A stretch of DNA of 64,000 bases, from contig JAUICH010000024.1 of assembly GCA_030427505.1 (NCBI GenBank), positions 26,238-90,237 on the forward strand, in the 5' to 3' direction. This stretch comes from Verrucomicrobiia bacterium. GTDB taxonomy: Bacteria; Verrucomicrobiota; Verrucomicrobiia; Verrucomicrobiales; DEV007. The notes below the pieces were generated by a model. It saw nothing but the letters and a program-made list of their open reading frames with translations. It was not told the DNA's origin and searched no databases. Positions 9,112 to 18,340 of this stretch are shown here, piece after piece. How positions within the stretch are numbered: the first letter of the stretch is position 1; every line of letters begins with the position of its first letter. The position numbers and the translations under genes are program-made.

Positions 9112-9945
9112 GTGCCCAGTTTCCGACTTTCCATTTCCCACTTCCCCCTGAGTCTGGCGGCCCGCCTGGCTTCATTAACCTTCTTACTGTCCTTCGCTGC
9201 CTTGCCGCTCGTGGCGCAGGAAGACCCCGCTCCGGCTCCCGCCGCGGACGGCGACCCCAAAGAGAAACCGGAAGAGGAAAAGCCCTCCCAGTTCCACAAA
9301 AACGACAGCGCCAGCGGTCTCCAGATGGGTGTCGTGAATGAGACGGACGCGGGCTCGCTGCCGGAAGAAGTCCTGGCCCTGGGCGCCAAAGGCGCCATGG
9401 CGTCAGCGGATGGAAAATGGGAAGAGGCCGCCAAGGCCTACCGCGCCATGGTCAAAAAGGTGCCGGACAACGCCCTGGCCCTGGCCAACCTGGGCATTGT
9501 CGAATACCGCCTGAAAGACTACCAGTCCGCTCAGCAGCACTTGGAAAAGTCCGTGGCCATCAAGCCGAACGTGGCGCAGAACTGGCTGACTCTGGGCCTG
9601 GTCTACTTCTATACCGAACAGATGGACCTCTCTCTTTCCGCCTTGGCACGGGCTCTGCATGAAGACCCCAGCGACCCGCGCACCCACCTCTACATGGCGG
9701 TCGTGATCCGCCAGCGGGGCTGGGTGGTCGGCGCCGAAACGGAACTGAAGCGAGCCATCACCCTGGATCCCTCCTACGCGGACGCGCACTTCAATCTGAC
9801 CTTGATGTATCTGGAACGGAATCCACCTCTTATCGAACTCGCCCGGCGCCACTACTTTGCCGCCTTGGACGCGGGTGCGAAAGCGGACCCGGAAGTCGAA
9901 CAAATGCTTTCCGCGACCGTCCCGAAACCCTCCGAAGATCAGTAA
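9112..9945 (+). CDS. Exported TPR-repeat protein
   Basis: N-terminal signal peptide (hydrophobic LAARLASLTFLLSFAALPLVAQ) followed by an acidic, proline-rich linker and at least three tetratricopeptide repeats (WEEAAKAYRAMVKKVPDNALALANLGI, then YQSAQQHLEKSVAIKP, later GAETELKRAITLDPSYADAHFNL). Likely a periplasmic or membrane-associated scaffold; partner unknown. I chose GTG 9112, which gives a compact signal peptide; a TTG at 9067 is also open. No strong ribosome binding site is seen at either. Divergent from lexA. Confidence 0.78.
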   Translation: MPSFRLSISHFPLSLAARLASLTFLLSFAALPLVAQEDPAPAPAADGDPKEKPEEEKPSQFHKNDSASGLQMGVVNETDAGSLPEEVLALGAKGAMASADGKWEEAAKAYRAMVKKVPDNALALANLGIVEYRLKDYQSAQQHLEKSVAIKPNVAQNWLTLGLVYFYTEQMDLSLSALARALHEDPSDPRTHLYMAVVIRQRGWVVGAETELKRAITLDPSYADAHFNLTLMYLERNPPLIELARRHYFAALDAGAKADPEVEQMLSATVPKPSEDQ

Positions 9946-10003
9946 CCGCTTTCCTTTCCGGGTTGAAGGAATACACGAAGTCGAAGCGCGATTGGCAGCG
10001 AAA

Positions 10004-11044
10004 ATGAATCACCTCAAGCGAACGAGAAACTGGTCCAACATGGATTCGCCACGCCCCCGCCCTTCTCTTCTGTCGTCACCGCTTCTGGCCCTGGCCGTGG
10101 CGGGAGCCATACTCTCCGGATGCGCCACTTACTCGCCGCCACCTCCCGCGCGTCATCCGGCCGCCCGGGAGCCTCGCCAGCCCTCCGGCCCAGCATATGC
10201 GCAAGGCCAGGGAGCCCCCATGAGCCCCACTGGCGCGTTGCGGCCGGTTTCGTATTCTTCGGGTCAGCCGGCCGGCTACCCGCCCACCGTCCCAAGCTAC
10301 AAGCCCTCCAAGCCGGCGCCTTCCGTCACCGCCCGCTCCGCTATCGTCATTCACGCCAACAGCGGGACCGTCATCTACTCGAAAAATGCCGACAGCCCCC
10401 GGCCCGTGGCCAGCACGCAAAAACTAATGCTCGCCCTCATCCTGGTGGAAGCCGGAAACCTGGACAAGCAAGTGACCGTGGCCGCCAGCGATACCTGGGT
10501 GGAGCCGACCAAGATGGGTATTCAGGCCGGACAATCCTACCGCCAGCGGGACCTGCTCCGCGCCGTGCTGGTCCGCAGCAGCAATGACATCGCCCGCTGC
10601 CTGGCCCGCGACCACGCCGGTTCGGAAGCCGCCTTCGCGGAAATGATGAACCGCCGCGCCCGCCAGCTCGGCATGAACAATTCCCACTTCGTCAACGCCT
10701 CCGGCCTACCCGCTCCCAACCAATATTCCACCGCGCGGGATCTCTCCATCCTGGCCGCCGCCGCCATGCAGTATTCCTTCATCCGGGAAACCGTGAAGAC
10801 CAAGGAACTGACCTTTCACTTTTCCAACGGCGCCACCAAACATGTGACCACCACCAACAAGGTGCTGCAACGCGACCCCTACTGCACCGGCATGAAAACC
10901 GGCTACACCAACGCCAGCGGACGCTGTCTCGTCAGCAGCGGCACGCACAACGGCCGCAATATCATCACCGTCGTCCTCGGCAGCGACGTCCCCCGTGTCT
11001 GGGACGAATCCCAGGCTCTCCTCCACTGGGGCCTGGAATTGTAG
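10004..11044 (+). CDS. D-alanyl-D-alanine carboxypeptidase-like lipoprotein (peptidase S11)
   Basis: Predicted penicillin-binding protein that trims the terminal D-Ala of peptidoglycan stem peptides. All three active-site motifs are present: SxxK as STQK (137-140), SxN as SSN (192-194), and KTG (298-300). The N-terminus has a lipobox (ILSGC, Cys40), so it should be lipid-anchored outside the cytoplasm, followed by a ~65-residue proline-rich linker before the catalytic domain. The PBP5-type C-terminal domain is missing: the protein ends soon after the S11 fold. ATG 10004 precedes the signal peptide; ATG 10040 is an alternative. Confidence 0.9.
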   Translation: MNHLKRTRNWSNMDSPRPRPSLLSSPLLALAVAGAILSGCATYSPPPPARHPAAREPRQPSGPAYAQGQGAPMSPTGALRPVSYSSGQPAGYPPTVPSYKPSKPAPSVTARSAIVIHANSGTVIYSKNADSPRPVASTQKLMLALILVEAGNLDKQVTVAASDTWVEPTKMGIQAGQSYRQRDLLRAVLVRSSNDIARCLARDHAGSEAAFAEMMNRRARQLGMNNSHFVNASGLPAPNQYSTARDLSILAAAAMQYSFIRETVKTKELTFHFSNGATKHVTTTNKVLQRDPYCTGMKTGYTNASGRCLVSSGTHNGRNIITVVLGSDVPRVWDESQALLHWGLEL

Positions 11045-11177
11045 CTCAATAGCTCAAGGTCATCTCCCCAGAGATTCTGACCGGCCCATCCACCACCTGA
11101 CAGGCCGCTTGCGATCGCGGCACGCGGTAAAGGCTGGAGAATGCGGAGCTTCCATCCCCTCTCGCTACCAGCACTAC

Positions 11178-12122
11178 CTAAGCCGCTAGTTTCATCTGCC
11201 GGACGGCGTTCCAATACCCCCCGATCCGGTTCACGAAATCATCCGGTTCTTCCGCGTAAATGCGGTGCCCCAACGGCCAGGCCTTTTCCTGCAATTCCAG
11301 CCGTCTCCGGCAACTCAGACCCCACAGCGCCTGCATGGCGGATTCTTCGGGCTCGCTCAATTCGTCCCCTGGCGCAACTTCGGCCCGGCGCAGTGAATGC
11401 TCCAGTTCCGCCAGGTCATGGTCGTCCCCCAGGTAGCTGGTCAGGATATGAATTTCTTCGCCAGTAGCGGAGAGCACCTCCGGCCACAAAGGCTTCAGCA
11501 GCCGCAGGTGATTCCACAGATATTTCGCCCGCTTCCGCCACTCATGCAGGTTCTCAGAGGTGGGATCTTTCTGAGCTTTGCATAGCGCTTTGCGCCCACG
11601 TTTGTAGACCCTCCGCAAACTGGGACGAACCCGCTCGAACGCGTCCTCTCCGCTTCCAATATCCCATTCTTCCACCCGCTGCCGCGACCGGACGAGTTCC
11701 GCGCGAACCTCTTCGAATACAGCCTGCTCGCGCCGCATTTTTCGCAGCAGCCTTTTGTGCCGGGCCAGCAGCCGCCGCCGGACCGGTCTCAGCGCTCCGT
11801 CATCCAGTATCTCCTCAAAACCGGTCTCCAGTTGCGTCACGGTTTCCACGCGTACCCAACTGTCCCGCAAATCGGACAGCCGCCGTCCCAGATCCCGAAA
11901 AAAGGTATTCTCCTCCCGGTAAGCTTCACCCCCCAGTTCGTCACGCACCAGACGGATCACCGCCCGGATCTTCTTCAGCCGCTTTCTGACGTCATGCACA
12001 GCCTCCGCTAGATCCACATTCCGGTGGTCCAGGGAATCCACCGCCTTCTCAAGCTGTTCCTGGGTCACCCGCCGAACCTCTTGATCCAATTTCTTGTCCG
12101 GATCTAGCTGATAAGACATCAT
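11178..12122 (-). CDS. CHAD domain protein
   Basis: A 314-residue helical protein made of one CHAD domain. Conserved histidine/arginine/lysine helices are visible as AVHDVRKRLKKIRA near residue 42 and LHEWRKRAKYLWNHLRLL near residue 195, and an acidic LGDDHDLAEL stretch follows. CHAD domains bind polyphosphate and often sit on polyphosphate granules; no CYTH/triphosphatase domain is fused here. Unlinked to its neighbours: it converges with the S11 gene and diverges from the aldehyde dehydrogenase gene. Confidence 0.9.
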   Translation of the reverse strand: MMSYQLDPDKKLDQEVRRVTQEQLEKAVDSLDHRNVDLAEAVHDVRKRLKKIRAVIRLVRDELGGEAYREENTFFRDLGRRLSDLRDSWVRVETVTQLETGFEEILDDGALRPVRRRLLARHKRLLRKMRREQAVFEEVRAELVRSRQRVEEWDIGSGEDAFERVRPSLRRVYKRGRKALCKAQKDPTSENLHEWRKRAKYLWNHLRLLKPLWPEVLSATGEEIHILTSYLGDDHDLAELEHSLRRAEVAPGDELSEPEESAMQALWGLSCRRRLELQEKAWPLGHRIYAEEPDDFVNRIGGYWNAVRQMKLAA

Positions 12123-12242
12123 GTACTGTTACGAACGCCAAGTGACGGAAGCGCTTCCCCCCGCGGTACCGAAACCCATCCGGCCAACCACCCGTAATCC
12201 TCCCCCGAACCCAATCGAGAACCTCGAGCATTCACCAATCCC

Positions 12243-13631
12243 ATGAGCCGCCAGATTCAGACCATCAACCCCACCACCGGAGAGCCGGATTTCGAATACC
12301 AGACCCTTTCCGGAGAAGAAATCGAAGCCAGCCTCGCCCGCGCCGCGGAGCGATTCGAAAGCTGGCGGCGCACGCCGTTTTCCACCCGCTCCGAAGCGCT
12401 TCTCCGCGTGGCCGAAAAATTGGACGCGGGAAAGGACAGCTTCGCCCGGCTCATGGCTCTCGAAATGGGCAAGCCCCTCGCCCAAGGCCGCGCGGAAACG
12501 GAGAAATGCGCCTGGGTCTGCCGCTACTACGCGGAGCACGCGGAGGAATTTCTCCAGGACCAAACGATCCCGGCGGGCTCCAGGGAAGACTTCGTCTCCT
12601 ACCGGCCCATCGGTCCAGTCCTGGCCATCATGCCGTGGAACTTCCCTTTCTGGCAGGTCTTCCGCTTCGCGGCGCCGAATCTCATGGCGGGTAACGTGGG
12701 TCTATTGAAACACGCCTCCAACGTGCCCCGCTGCTCGCTCGCCATTCAGGAAGTGATTGAAGAAGCGGGCTTCCCGGAAGGCTGCTTCACCTCCCTGCTC
12801 ATCGATTCCGGGCCGGTCAACGGCATCATCGCCGACCGGCGCGTCCGGGCCGTGACGCTGACCGGCAGCACCGCCGCCGGGAAGAAAGTCGCCGCCGCCG
12901 CGGGCGAACATCTTAAGAAGACCGTCCTCGAACTGGGTGGCAGCGATCCCTACGTGATCCTCGAAGACGCGGATCTGGACCTGGCCGCCAGAACCTGCGC
13001 CACCAGCCGCCTCATCAACAGCGGCCAGAGCTGCATCGCCGCCAAACGCTTCGTCGTGGTGCGCGAGGTACTGGACGCCTTTACCGAAAAACTCACCGAA
13101 GAGATGCGCCAAAAGAAGGTGGGCAATCCCCTGGATGAATCCACCGGCATCGGCCCCCAGGCCCGCCACGACCTGCGGGACGAGCTACACGAGCAGGTAA
13201 AGAAAAGCCTCGAGTCCGGCGCCACCGCCGCCCTCGGCTGCGAGCTTCCTTCCGGCGAGCCCGGCGCCTACTACCCCGCCTCCGTCCTGACAAACGTCCG
13301 GCCCGGTATGCCGGCTTACGATGAAGAACTCTTCGGCCCCGTCGCTTCCATCATTGCCGCCAACGACGAAACGGACGCGATTCGTATCGCCAACGCCACG
13401 GTCTTCGGCCTCGGCGCCGCCGTCTTCACCCGGGACGAAGCCCGCGGCCGCCGCATCGCCCGCGAGGAACTGGACGCCGGAGGCTGCGCCGTGAACCGCT
13501 TCGTCGCCTCCGACCCTCGCCTCCCCTTCGGCGGCGTCAAGGACAGCGGCTACGGACGCGAGTTAGGCCTCCACGGCATTCACGAATTCGTGAACATCAA
13601 GACAGTGTCCGTCGGCACGGCGGACGCATAG
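12243..13631 (+). CDS. NAD(P)-dependent aldehyde dehydrogenase, succinate-semialdehyde dehydrogenase-like
   Basis: Oxidises an aldehyde to the acid with NAD(P)+. Visible motifs are MPWNFPFWQVFR (cofactor domain), LTGSTAAGKKVA, the catalytic glutamate in ELGGSDPYVI, and the catalytic cysteine in SGQSCIAAKR. The C-terminus has PFGGVKDSGYGRELG. At 462 residues and with this N-terminus (TINPTTGEP), it is closest to the short GabD-type succinate-semialdehyde dehydrogenases. No GABA pathway gene lies nearby, so the natural substrate is not proven. Confidence 0.88.
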   Translation: MSRQIQTINPTTGEPDFEYQTLSGEEIEASLARAAERFESWRRTPFSTRSEALLRVAEKLDAGKDSFARLMALEMGKPLAQGRAETEKCAWVCRYYAEHAEEFLQDQTIPAGSREDFVSYRPIGPVLAIMPWNFPFWQVFRFAAPNLMAGNVGLLKHASNVPRCSLAIQEVIEEAGFPEGCFTSLLIDSGPVNGIIADRRVRAVTLTGSTAAGKKVAAAAGEHLKKTVLELGGSDPYVILEDADLDLAARTCATSRLINSGQSCIAAKRFVVVREVLDAFTEKLTEEMRQKKVGNPLDESTGIGPQARHDLRDELHEQVKKSLESGATAALGCELPSGEPGAYYPASVLTNVRPGMPAYDEELFGPVASIIAANDETDAIRIANATVFGLGAAVFTRDEARGRRIAREELDAGGCAVNRFVASDPRLPFGGVKDSGYGRELGLHGIHEFVNIKTVSVGTADA

Positions 13632-13658
13632 AGCTTCCAAAACATTCTCTCTTTTTCC

Positions 13659-13970
13659 ATGCTCAACCTCGCCGGTCTCACCACGCTCCTCGCCATCGTT
13701 CTCGGCGTGGTCATTCCATTCGCGGGTAGTCTCCATGCGCAGGCCCCTTGGCGGCTCTCCATCGCATTCGCCGCGGGAGGTTTCCTGGCCGGACTTCTCG
13801 CGGCTTTCCTGCTCGACCGGCTCCTGAATTGGCTTCTCCGGGGAGAAGGTAAAGGACTCAAAGGAAAGCTCAGCTTCATCGCCTATTTCCTCCTGCCGCT
13901 CCCGCTCCTCCTTCTCTTCTCCTTTGCCCTCGCCTGGTCCACCGAAAGAGCGGTTAGCTTCTGGTCATGA
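13659..13970 (+). CDS. Small polytopic membrane protein
   Basis: 103 residues, mostly hydrophobic, with about three transmembrane helices (residues 4-25, 32-54 and 72-95) separated by one short basic loop (GEGKGLKGK). Starts with ATG 27 bases after the aldehyde dehydrogenase stop. No family recognised. Confidence 0.55.
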   Translation: MLNLAGLTTLLAIVLGVVIPFAGSLHAQAPWRLSIAFAAGGFLAGLLAAFLLDRLLNWLLRGEGKGLKGKLSFIAYFLLPLPLLLLFSFALAWSTERAVSFWS

Positions 13971-14039
13971 TTCTCCCCGGCTCATCGAGGCTCTTGGGGA
14001 GCCAGTGTTATCCGCCCAAGCATTCGCAACAAAGTTCAA

Positions 14040-14699
14040 ATGGCAGCCAGCTTCAATGCAAAGACTCCTATTGTGCGGTTCATGGCGGAACGCCTTCCCG
14101 AGTATCGGTTCGACCAAGAGGCAAAGCCGAACCTCGTCTTCCGGGAACGGCAAGATGCGGGCCTTTTCCGGTGCATTGCCATGGGCCGCTCCTCCAAACC
14201 CCACGCCATTTATCCTAACTTTGCAGTCACCTACCACGGGAACTGGGGTGGAGAACCCGCGTCGCCTTTGGGCCGGGAGGCGGGCATTGCCAATCTTAGA
14301 TTGAACTCCCGAACCGTTCCCGCCGCCGATCAGTGGATTGCCTTCGAGCCAACGGAAAACGGATTGGCCGAGGCGTTGGAAGCCTTCTATGAAATTTACC
14401 ACGGACTCGCCATTCGATTCTTCGAGTCCGCGACGGCGGAACTCACCTCGTCCAAGCTTCTACAATTGGCTATCAGCGAAGCAGCAGCGACTCCTGACGA
14501 AGCGCGCGAAGGCCTGAAACAATGCCTCGCCGAGGCCAGACACCGGGTGGACCGTCTTGATCACCCAGCGTTTCTCAGGCTCAGGGACATCCTCCGATCT
14601 GCCTGGACCCCTGACGTCTCCAAGGAGGAGCGGCAATGGACGAACCGGCTCTGCTACGACAGTCTGATCGCCATACCTCCCGCGAACCGCGCTCCTTAG
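14040..14699 (+). CDS. Hypothetical soluble protein
   Basis: 219 residues, no signal peptide or membrane helix. The N-terminal part (NAKTPIVRFMAERLPEYRF, then LFRCIAMGRSSKPHAIYPNFAVTYH) looks like the opening of small immunity-type or DUF4304-like proteins, but the match is too weak to name. The C-terminal half is helical. It sits among a small membrane protein, a gene remnant and a regulator-membrane protein pair. Confidence 0.6.
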   Translation: MAASFNAKTPIVRFMAERLPEYRFDQEAKPNLVFRERQDAGLFRCIAMGRSSKPHAIYPNFAVTYHGNWGGEPASPLGREAGIANLRLNSRTVPAADQWIAFEPTENGLAEALEAFYEIYHGLAIRFFESATAELTSSKLLQLAISEAAATPDEAREGLKQCLAEARHRVDRLDHPAFLRLRDILRSAWTPDVSKEERQWTNRLCYDSLIAIPPANRAP

Positions 14700-14713
14700 G
14701 GGCGGTTCAATAA

Positions 14714-14995
14714 ATAGTATCCTTATTTCCCTGGGGCGCTTGGGCCTTCTTCTCTCTCGCCTTTGCCAGCGGTTTCTTTCTCGGAAGCGCTTCCCTACTC
14801 GAACGCTCATTCGAATTCGCCATCGTCAGTGCGCTGGCGATCTACCCCTTTACCTATGCCTTACCGGCGGATCACCCGGATCACGAGGTTGCGCTCGATT
14901 GGGTTTCCGCGAGTCCCTGGCAGTTCGTATCAATCTTCCCGCTCATGATGGCTGGATACTTCGCTTTCAGGCTTCTGCTCCGATTCCGCCACTGA
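14714..14995 (+). pseudogene. Membrane-protein ORF without a usable start (probable remnant)
   Basis: This frame, from just after a stop at 14711-14713 to the TGA at 14993-14995, encodes a convincing membrane protein: SLFPWGAWAFFSLAFASGF, then FEFAIVSALAIYPFTYALP, then a C-terminal helix ending LLLRFRH. There is no ATG, GTG or TTG before the last helix. Either the 5' part has been lost or the gene is read from an unusual start. Nothing else supported lies between 14700 and 15120. Confidence 0.4.
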
Positions 14996-15120
14996 GGGGA
15001 TTCCGCACTACCGGTGACTCGGCGACGGCCCGCTTTTCTATTCGCAAAGCATTTTTGTTTGACTCCCTACCGCAACACTCTAAAATTCAGAGTAATTGCA
15101 CAAACAAAGCATATACCGCC

Positions 15121-15792
15121 ATGAACGATTCCAATCCCGCCATCATCCGCCTCAAGGCCGATCTCCAGACCGTTCAGTCCGCTTTGGGACATGATCGTCT
15201 GCCCTTTAACCGGACCGATGTCTGGTTCTGCGCCGGAGCCGCCCTCGCCCTGGTACCCGTCTTGGCGGGTCAGATATTCTTTCAACTGCGTGGACTTCCT
15301 TTGCTCTTTTCGGCCCTACCCTTCGCCCTCGACTTGCTGGGATACTTCGTTTACATGGCTCTCAAAGGCCGCCGCGGCTCCAGTACCGAACCGGTCCGCA
15401 AGACCGAGTACCGTCTGGCCGTGATTACCACGGCCGCCACGGCCCTGTCCGTCTTCGCCATCACCCGGTGGGCCGGGTTCTCAGGGGTGGATCTCCGGAT
15501 CATCCAGGGCGTTCTGGTCGCCACCCTCGGCGCGGCCTTGATTTGCCTGGCGTTCCTGCCCTATCAATCTTCCCGCCGCTACCGTCAGGTCTCGCTGGTC
15601 TTTGGTGGGATCATGCTGGCGGGAATCGGCCTTGCCCTCCCTTACTTCAGCAACGACAACCGGTTCCTCATCGTCTCCGTCTGGGGCCTCGCCGTCCTCG
15701 GAGGAAACGCCGCCATTATGGAGATCTTCCTCCGCCGGCAAGAAAACGAATCAGCCGGAATCAGCGATGCCGCCTCATCCTCCGGCGAGTGA
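15121..15792 (+). CDS. Polytopic membrane protein paired with a winged-helix regulator
   Basis: Residues from the ATG at 15121 (MNDSNPAIIRLKADLQ) give 223 amino acids with about six transmembrane helices after a soluble 30-residue start. The longer upstream frame overlaps the remnant above and is not used. The gene ends 39 bases before a small winged-helix regulator in the same direction; regulator/membrane-protein pairs of this kind are common, though their job is mostly unknown. Confidence 0.7.
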   Translation: MNDSNPAIIRLKADLQTVQSALGHDRLPFNRTDVWFCAGAALALVPVLAGQIFFQLRGLPLLFSALPFALDLLGYFVYMALKGRRGSSTEPVRKTEYRLAVITTAATALSVFAITRWAGFSGVDLRIIQGVLVATLGAALICLAFLPYQSSRRYRQVSLVFGGIMLAGIGLALPYFSNDNRFLIVSVWGLAVLGGNAAIMEIFLRRQENESAGISDAASSSGE

Positions 15793-15831
15793 GCTTTCCC
15801 GGTCCTTCCTCAACCAGTTAACCAGCTCAGC

Positions 15832-16182
15832 ATGAAATCGAATTCCAACCCACCGCCGCCAGCTCCCATCGATTTCAACGGCATCGACACCGCCGTCCAC
15901 GGCCCCATCCGCCTCGGCGTCCTCACCGCTCTCCAGCGCGATGGCGAACTCGACTTCACCACCCTCAAAAAGCGCCTCGAAGTCACCGACGGCGCTCTCG
16001 GCACCCACCTCCTCAAGCTCGAAGAAACCGGCTACGTCACCTGCCAGAAAGAATTCGTCGGCCGCCGCCCCAAAAGCACCTACCACATTTCCCAGGAAGG
16101 AAGAAAGGCCCTCTTCCACTACCTCGATTCGATGAAGCGGCTTATCGAGTCACTCGAAGCCAGCGACAACAGCGCTTCCTGA
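15832..16182 (+). CDS. Winged helix-turn-helix transcriptional regulator (HTH_34-like)
   Basis: A 116-residue DNA-binding protein with one winged helix: a helix around IRLGVLTALQRDGELDFTT, recognition region KKRLEVTDGALGTHLLKLEE, and the wing TCQKEFVGRRPKSTYHIS. The C-terminal helix probably dimerises. This matches the small MarR-like HTH_34 family. Likely regulates the upstream membrane protein operon. Confidence 0.85.
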   Translation: MKSNSNPPPPAPIDFNGIDTAVHGPIRLGVLTALQRDGELDFTTLKKRLEVTDGALGTHLLKLEETGYVTCQKEFVGRRPKSTYHISQEGRKALFHYLDSMKRLIESLEASDNSAS

Positions 16183-16190
16183 CGCTTCCA

Positions 16191-16538
16191 CTAATACCGG
16201 CCCGGCCCATACAGATCCCGCACCCCGGCAAACCCACCCGTCACGAGAATCCAGTAATGCCGGGCCGACTCATCGAGATAGATCGTATAGCCAAAGGTAT
16301 CCGCCGTTCCAGGCTGATGCGGCAAGCTATGGCTCGGCAATCTCGTGACCGCCTCCGGCACCTCCTTCATCTTAGGTAAAGAAGACACGTCCAGGTCCCA
16401 TTCCGAGACCTGGTGTTTCTCCGCCACCACCCGAAAAGGGTCCGCTTGCCCTGATCTCCCACAAGCGGCCCAAAAGGAGACAGCAACCCCTAACAGAACA
16501 ACCAAAGACCAGTTCTTTCCCTTTTCGGCCATTCTCAT
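16191..16538 (-). CDS. Small putative lipoprotein
   Basis: About 115 residues from the ATG at 16538 (MRMAEKGKNW). A hydrophobic stretch (SLVVLLGVAVSFW) ends in a lipobox-like WAAC, suggesting a lipid-modified exported protein. The mature part (WDLDVSSLPKMKEVPEAV..., then YTIYLDESARHYWILVTGGFAG) has no recognisable motif. ATG 16568 and 16532 are other in-frame starts. It converges with the regulator gene, with only 8 bases between their stops. Confidence 0.6.
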   Translation of the reverse strand: MRMAEKGKNWSLVVLLGVAVSFWAACGRSGQADPFRVVAEKHQVSEWDLDVSSLPKMKEVPEAVTRLPSHSLPHQPGTADTFGYTIYLDESARHYWILVTGGFAGVRDLYGPGRY

Positions 16539-16639
16539 TTCAATTGCTTCAAGAAATCCACGGTTCACTTCCCGCTCCTCGCGTCCCCTACCTATCCGCG
16601 CCCATCTGAATCATCAGCGGTTCCCCTCTCCCGGAAAAT

Positions 16640-16671
16640 CTCTGTGCCCTCCGTGTCCTCTGTGGTTTCCT
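16640..16671. repeat. Dispersed 'CTCTGTG..CTCCGTGTCCTCTGTGG' sequence
   Basis: An intergenic segment reading CTCTGTGCCCTCCGTGTCC followed by TCTGTGGTT. A closely related sequence occurs at 56347-56540 in this window. Such accacagaggacacggag-type stretches recur between genes in several environmental bacteria; their role is unknown. Confidence 0.5.
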
Positions 16672-16691
16672 CACCCCCAAAGCGTTCCGTT

Positions 16692-17798
16692 CTAATTCGC
16701 GATCAGTTTCCCCACCATCACGCCCATCACCCAGGCGGGACTTTTTCCCACTTCATAGGTGTGCAGCGGGTTCAAGGTGCCCGTCTCGTCATCGATCTCA
16801 TACACCACCAGTTTTCCGCTGCCCTGGCCCGCCGAGACCAGGTGACGTCCGCCGGGCAGGATGTTGAACGAGCGCGGCGTTTGCTCCGTCGGGAAGCGGC
16901 CAATCAGCGTCAGTTCTCCGGATGTCTCATTAATATGGTAGCCCGCCAGGCTGTCGTGCCCGCGGTTGGAGGCATACAGGTACTTCCCATCCGGCGTGAC
17001 TTCGATGTGGGCGCAGGTATTCCGTTCCGTGAAATCCTCCGGCAGCGTCGGTATCCGCTGCACGATCTCCAGGGTGCCTTTCTCCAGATCGAAATGGCAG
17101 AACGTCACGCTACCGCCCTGCTCGTTCACGAAATAGACCCACTCCGGCTTCCGGGGATGAAAACAGAAGTGCCGCGGTCCGTCGCCCTCCGGCGGCCTCA
17201 GCGCCTCCGGCTCGTTCATGGTCAGCGCGCCCGAGGTGGGGTTGAAACGGAACTGCTGCACCTTGTTCGTCTCCCCGGTATGCGGCGTGAAAGCGAAGCG
17301 GTTCGACACATCCGTCTGGATGGAGTGTGCCTTCACCCCAGTCTCGATCACCTGCCGCGCGGGGGCACTGACCGTGCCGTCCTCCGCGATGGGGTTCACG
17401 CTCACCAACCCTTCCCGGTAGTAGGCCGCCAGCAGGAAGCGCCCGGTGCGGTCCGGATACACATAGGCCGCGCTGCCACTGGCGGGCGTCACCTTCACCT
17501 CCGTCAGAAGCCCCGTCTTCGGATCGATCGAATAGCTCCCAAAGCTCGTGACCGACCGCAGCGCCGCATAGAGGTGCCTGCCGTCCGGGCTGACCGCCTG
17601 TGCCCCCGGAGATCCGCTCACCGCCACGGAAGGCCCCTCCACCAGCTCGCCAGTCGCCGGCTGGTGGTCATACATCGCGATCCGGTCCTCGCCGCTGACC
17701 GACACATACACCACGGTTTTCGCCTCCACCCGTGCGGCAAGGCCCGGTAAAGTCAGAAAAATGGTGAGGATGCCCCCCCAAATACGTCTATTAATCAT
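16692..17798 (-). CDS. Secreted beta-propeller lactonase family protein (6-phosphogluconolactonase-like)
   Basis: 368 residues with an N-terminal signal peptide (ILTIFLTLPGLAARVEA). The mature part is a seven-bladed propeller of the Pgl/LactonaseF type, seen in repeated blade motifs such as VSPDGRHLYAALR, VTPDGKYLYASNRGHDSLAGYHI and GRHLVSAGQGSGKLVVYEI. Cytoplasmic Pgl hydrolyses 6-phosphogluconolactone; this one is exported, so a periplasmic lactonase or a binding propeller is more likely. No sugar-pathway genes flank it. Divergent from panD. Confidence 0.85.
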   Translation of the reverse strand: MINRRIWGGILTIFLTLPGLAARVEAKTVVYVSVSGEDRIAMYDHQPATGELVEGPSVAVSGSPGAQAVSPDGRHLYAALRSVTSFGSYSIDPKTGLLTEVKVTPASGSAAYVYPDRTGRFLLAAYYREGLVSVNPIAEDGTVSAPARQVIETGVKAHSIQTDVSNRFAFTPHTGETNKVQQFRFNPTSGALTMNEPEALRPPEGDGPRHFCFHPRKPEWVYFVNEQGGSVTFCHFDLEKGTLEIVQRIPTLPEDFTERNTCAHIEVTPDGKYLYASNRGHDSLAGYHINETSGELTLIGRFPTEQTPRSFNILPGGRHLVSAGQGSGKLVVYEIDDETGTLNPLHTYEVGKSPAWVMGVMVGKLIAN

Positions 17799-17880
17799 GA
17801 ACCATTTTTAACCGGATTTCTGACGCCCGTGCCAGCGAATTTGACTGACCGGATTTTTCCGCCACTTTAATGCGCCCGAC

Positions 17881-18246
17881 ATGCGTTCCTGTTTGAGATC
17901 CAAGATTCACCGCGCCACCGTCACTGAGGCAGACCTCAACTACGTCGGGAGCATTACCATAGACAAGACGCTGATCGACGCGGTCGGCCTCTGGCCCGGA
18001 GAACGCGTCCTGGTGGTGAGCAATACGACTGGCGCCCGGCTGGAAACCTACGTCATCGAAGGCGCCCCGGACTCCGGCATCATCGGCATGAACGGCGCCG
18101 CCGCCCACCTCATCACCGTCGGCGAAGAACTCATCATCATGGGCTTCGAACTGGTGGAAAAGCCCATCCAGCCCAAGGTCATCCTCCTGGACGCCGACAA
18201 CCGCATCCAGAGCTTTCTCCAGGAGGAAGCCCAGATGATGGTCTAA
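17881..18246 (+). CDS. panD: Aspartate 1-decarboxylase
   Basis: Makes beta-alanine from aspartate for pantothenate and coenzyme A. It is a pyruvoyl enzyme that self-cleaves at Gly23-Ser24 (YVGSITID). Other hallmarks are the N-terminal RSKIHRATVTEADL and the NGAAAHLITVGEELIIMGF segment. 121 residues, normal length. It stands alone with no other pan gene in view. Confidence 0.95.
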   Translation: MRSCLRSKIHRATVTEADLNYVGSITIDKTLIDAVGLWPGERVLVVSNTTGARLETYVIEGAPDSGIIGMNGAAAHLITVGEELIIMGFELVEKPIQPKVILLDADNRIQSFLQEEAQMMV

Positions 18247-18340
18247 GGCACCTTCGCCTCCCGCCCCCTTTACCCTTCCGGCGTCCCCTAAACCGCTGGC
18301 CCCTGTCTGATTGTCAGATTGTCTTCCCCCCAAACGCCCC

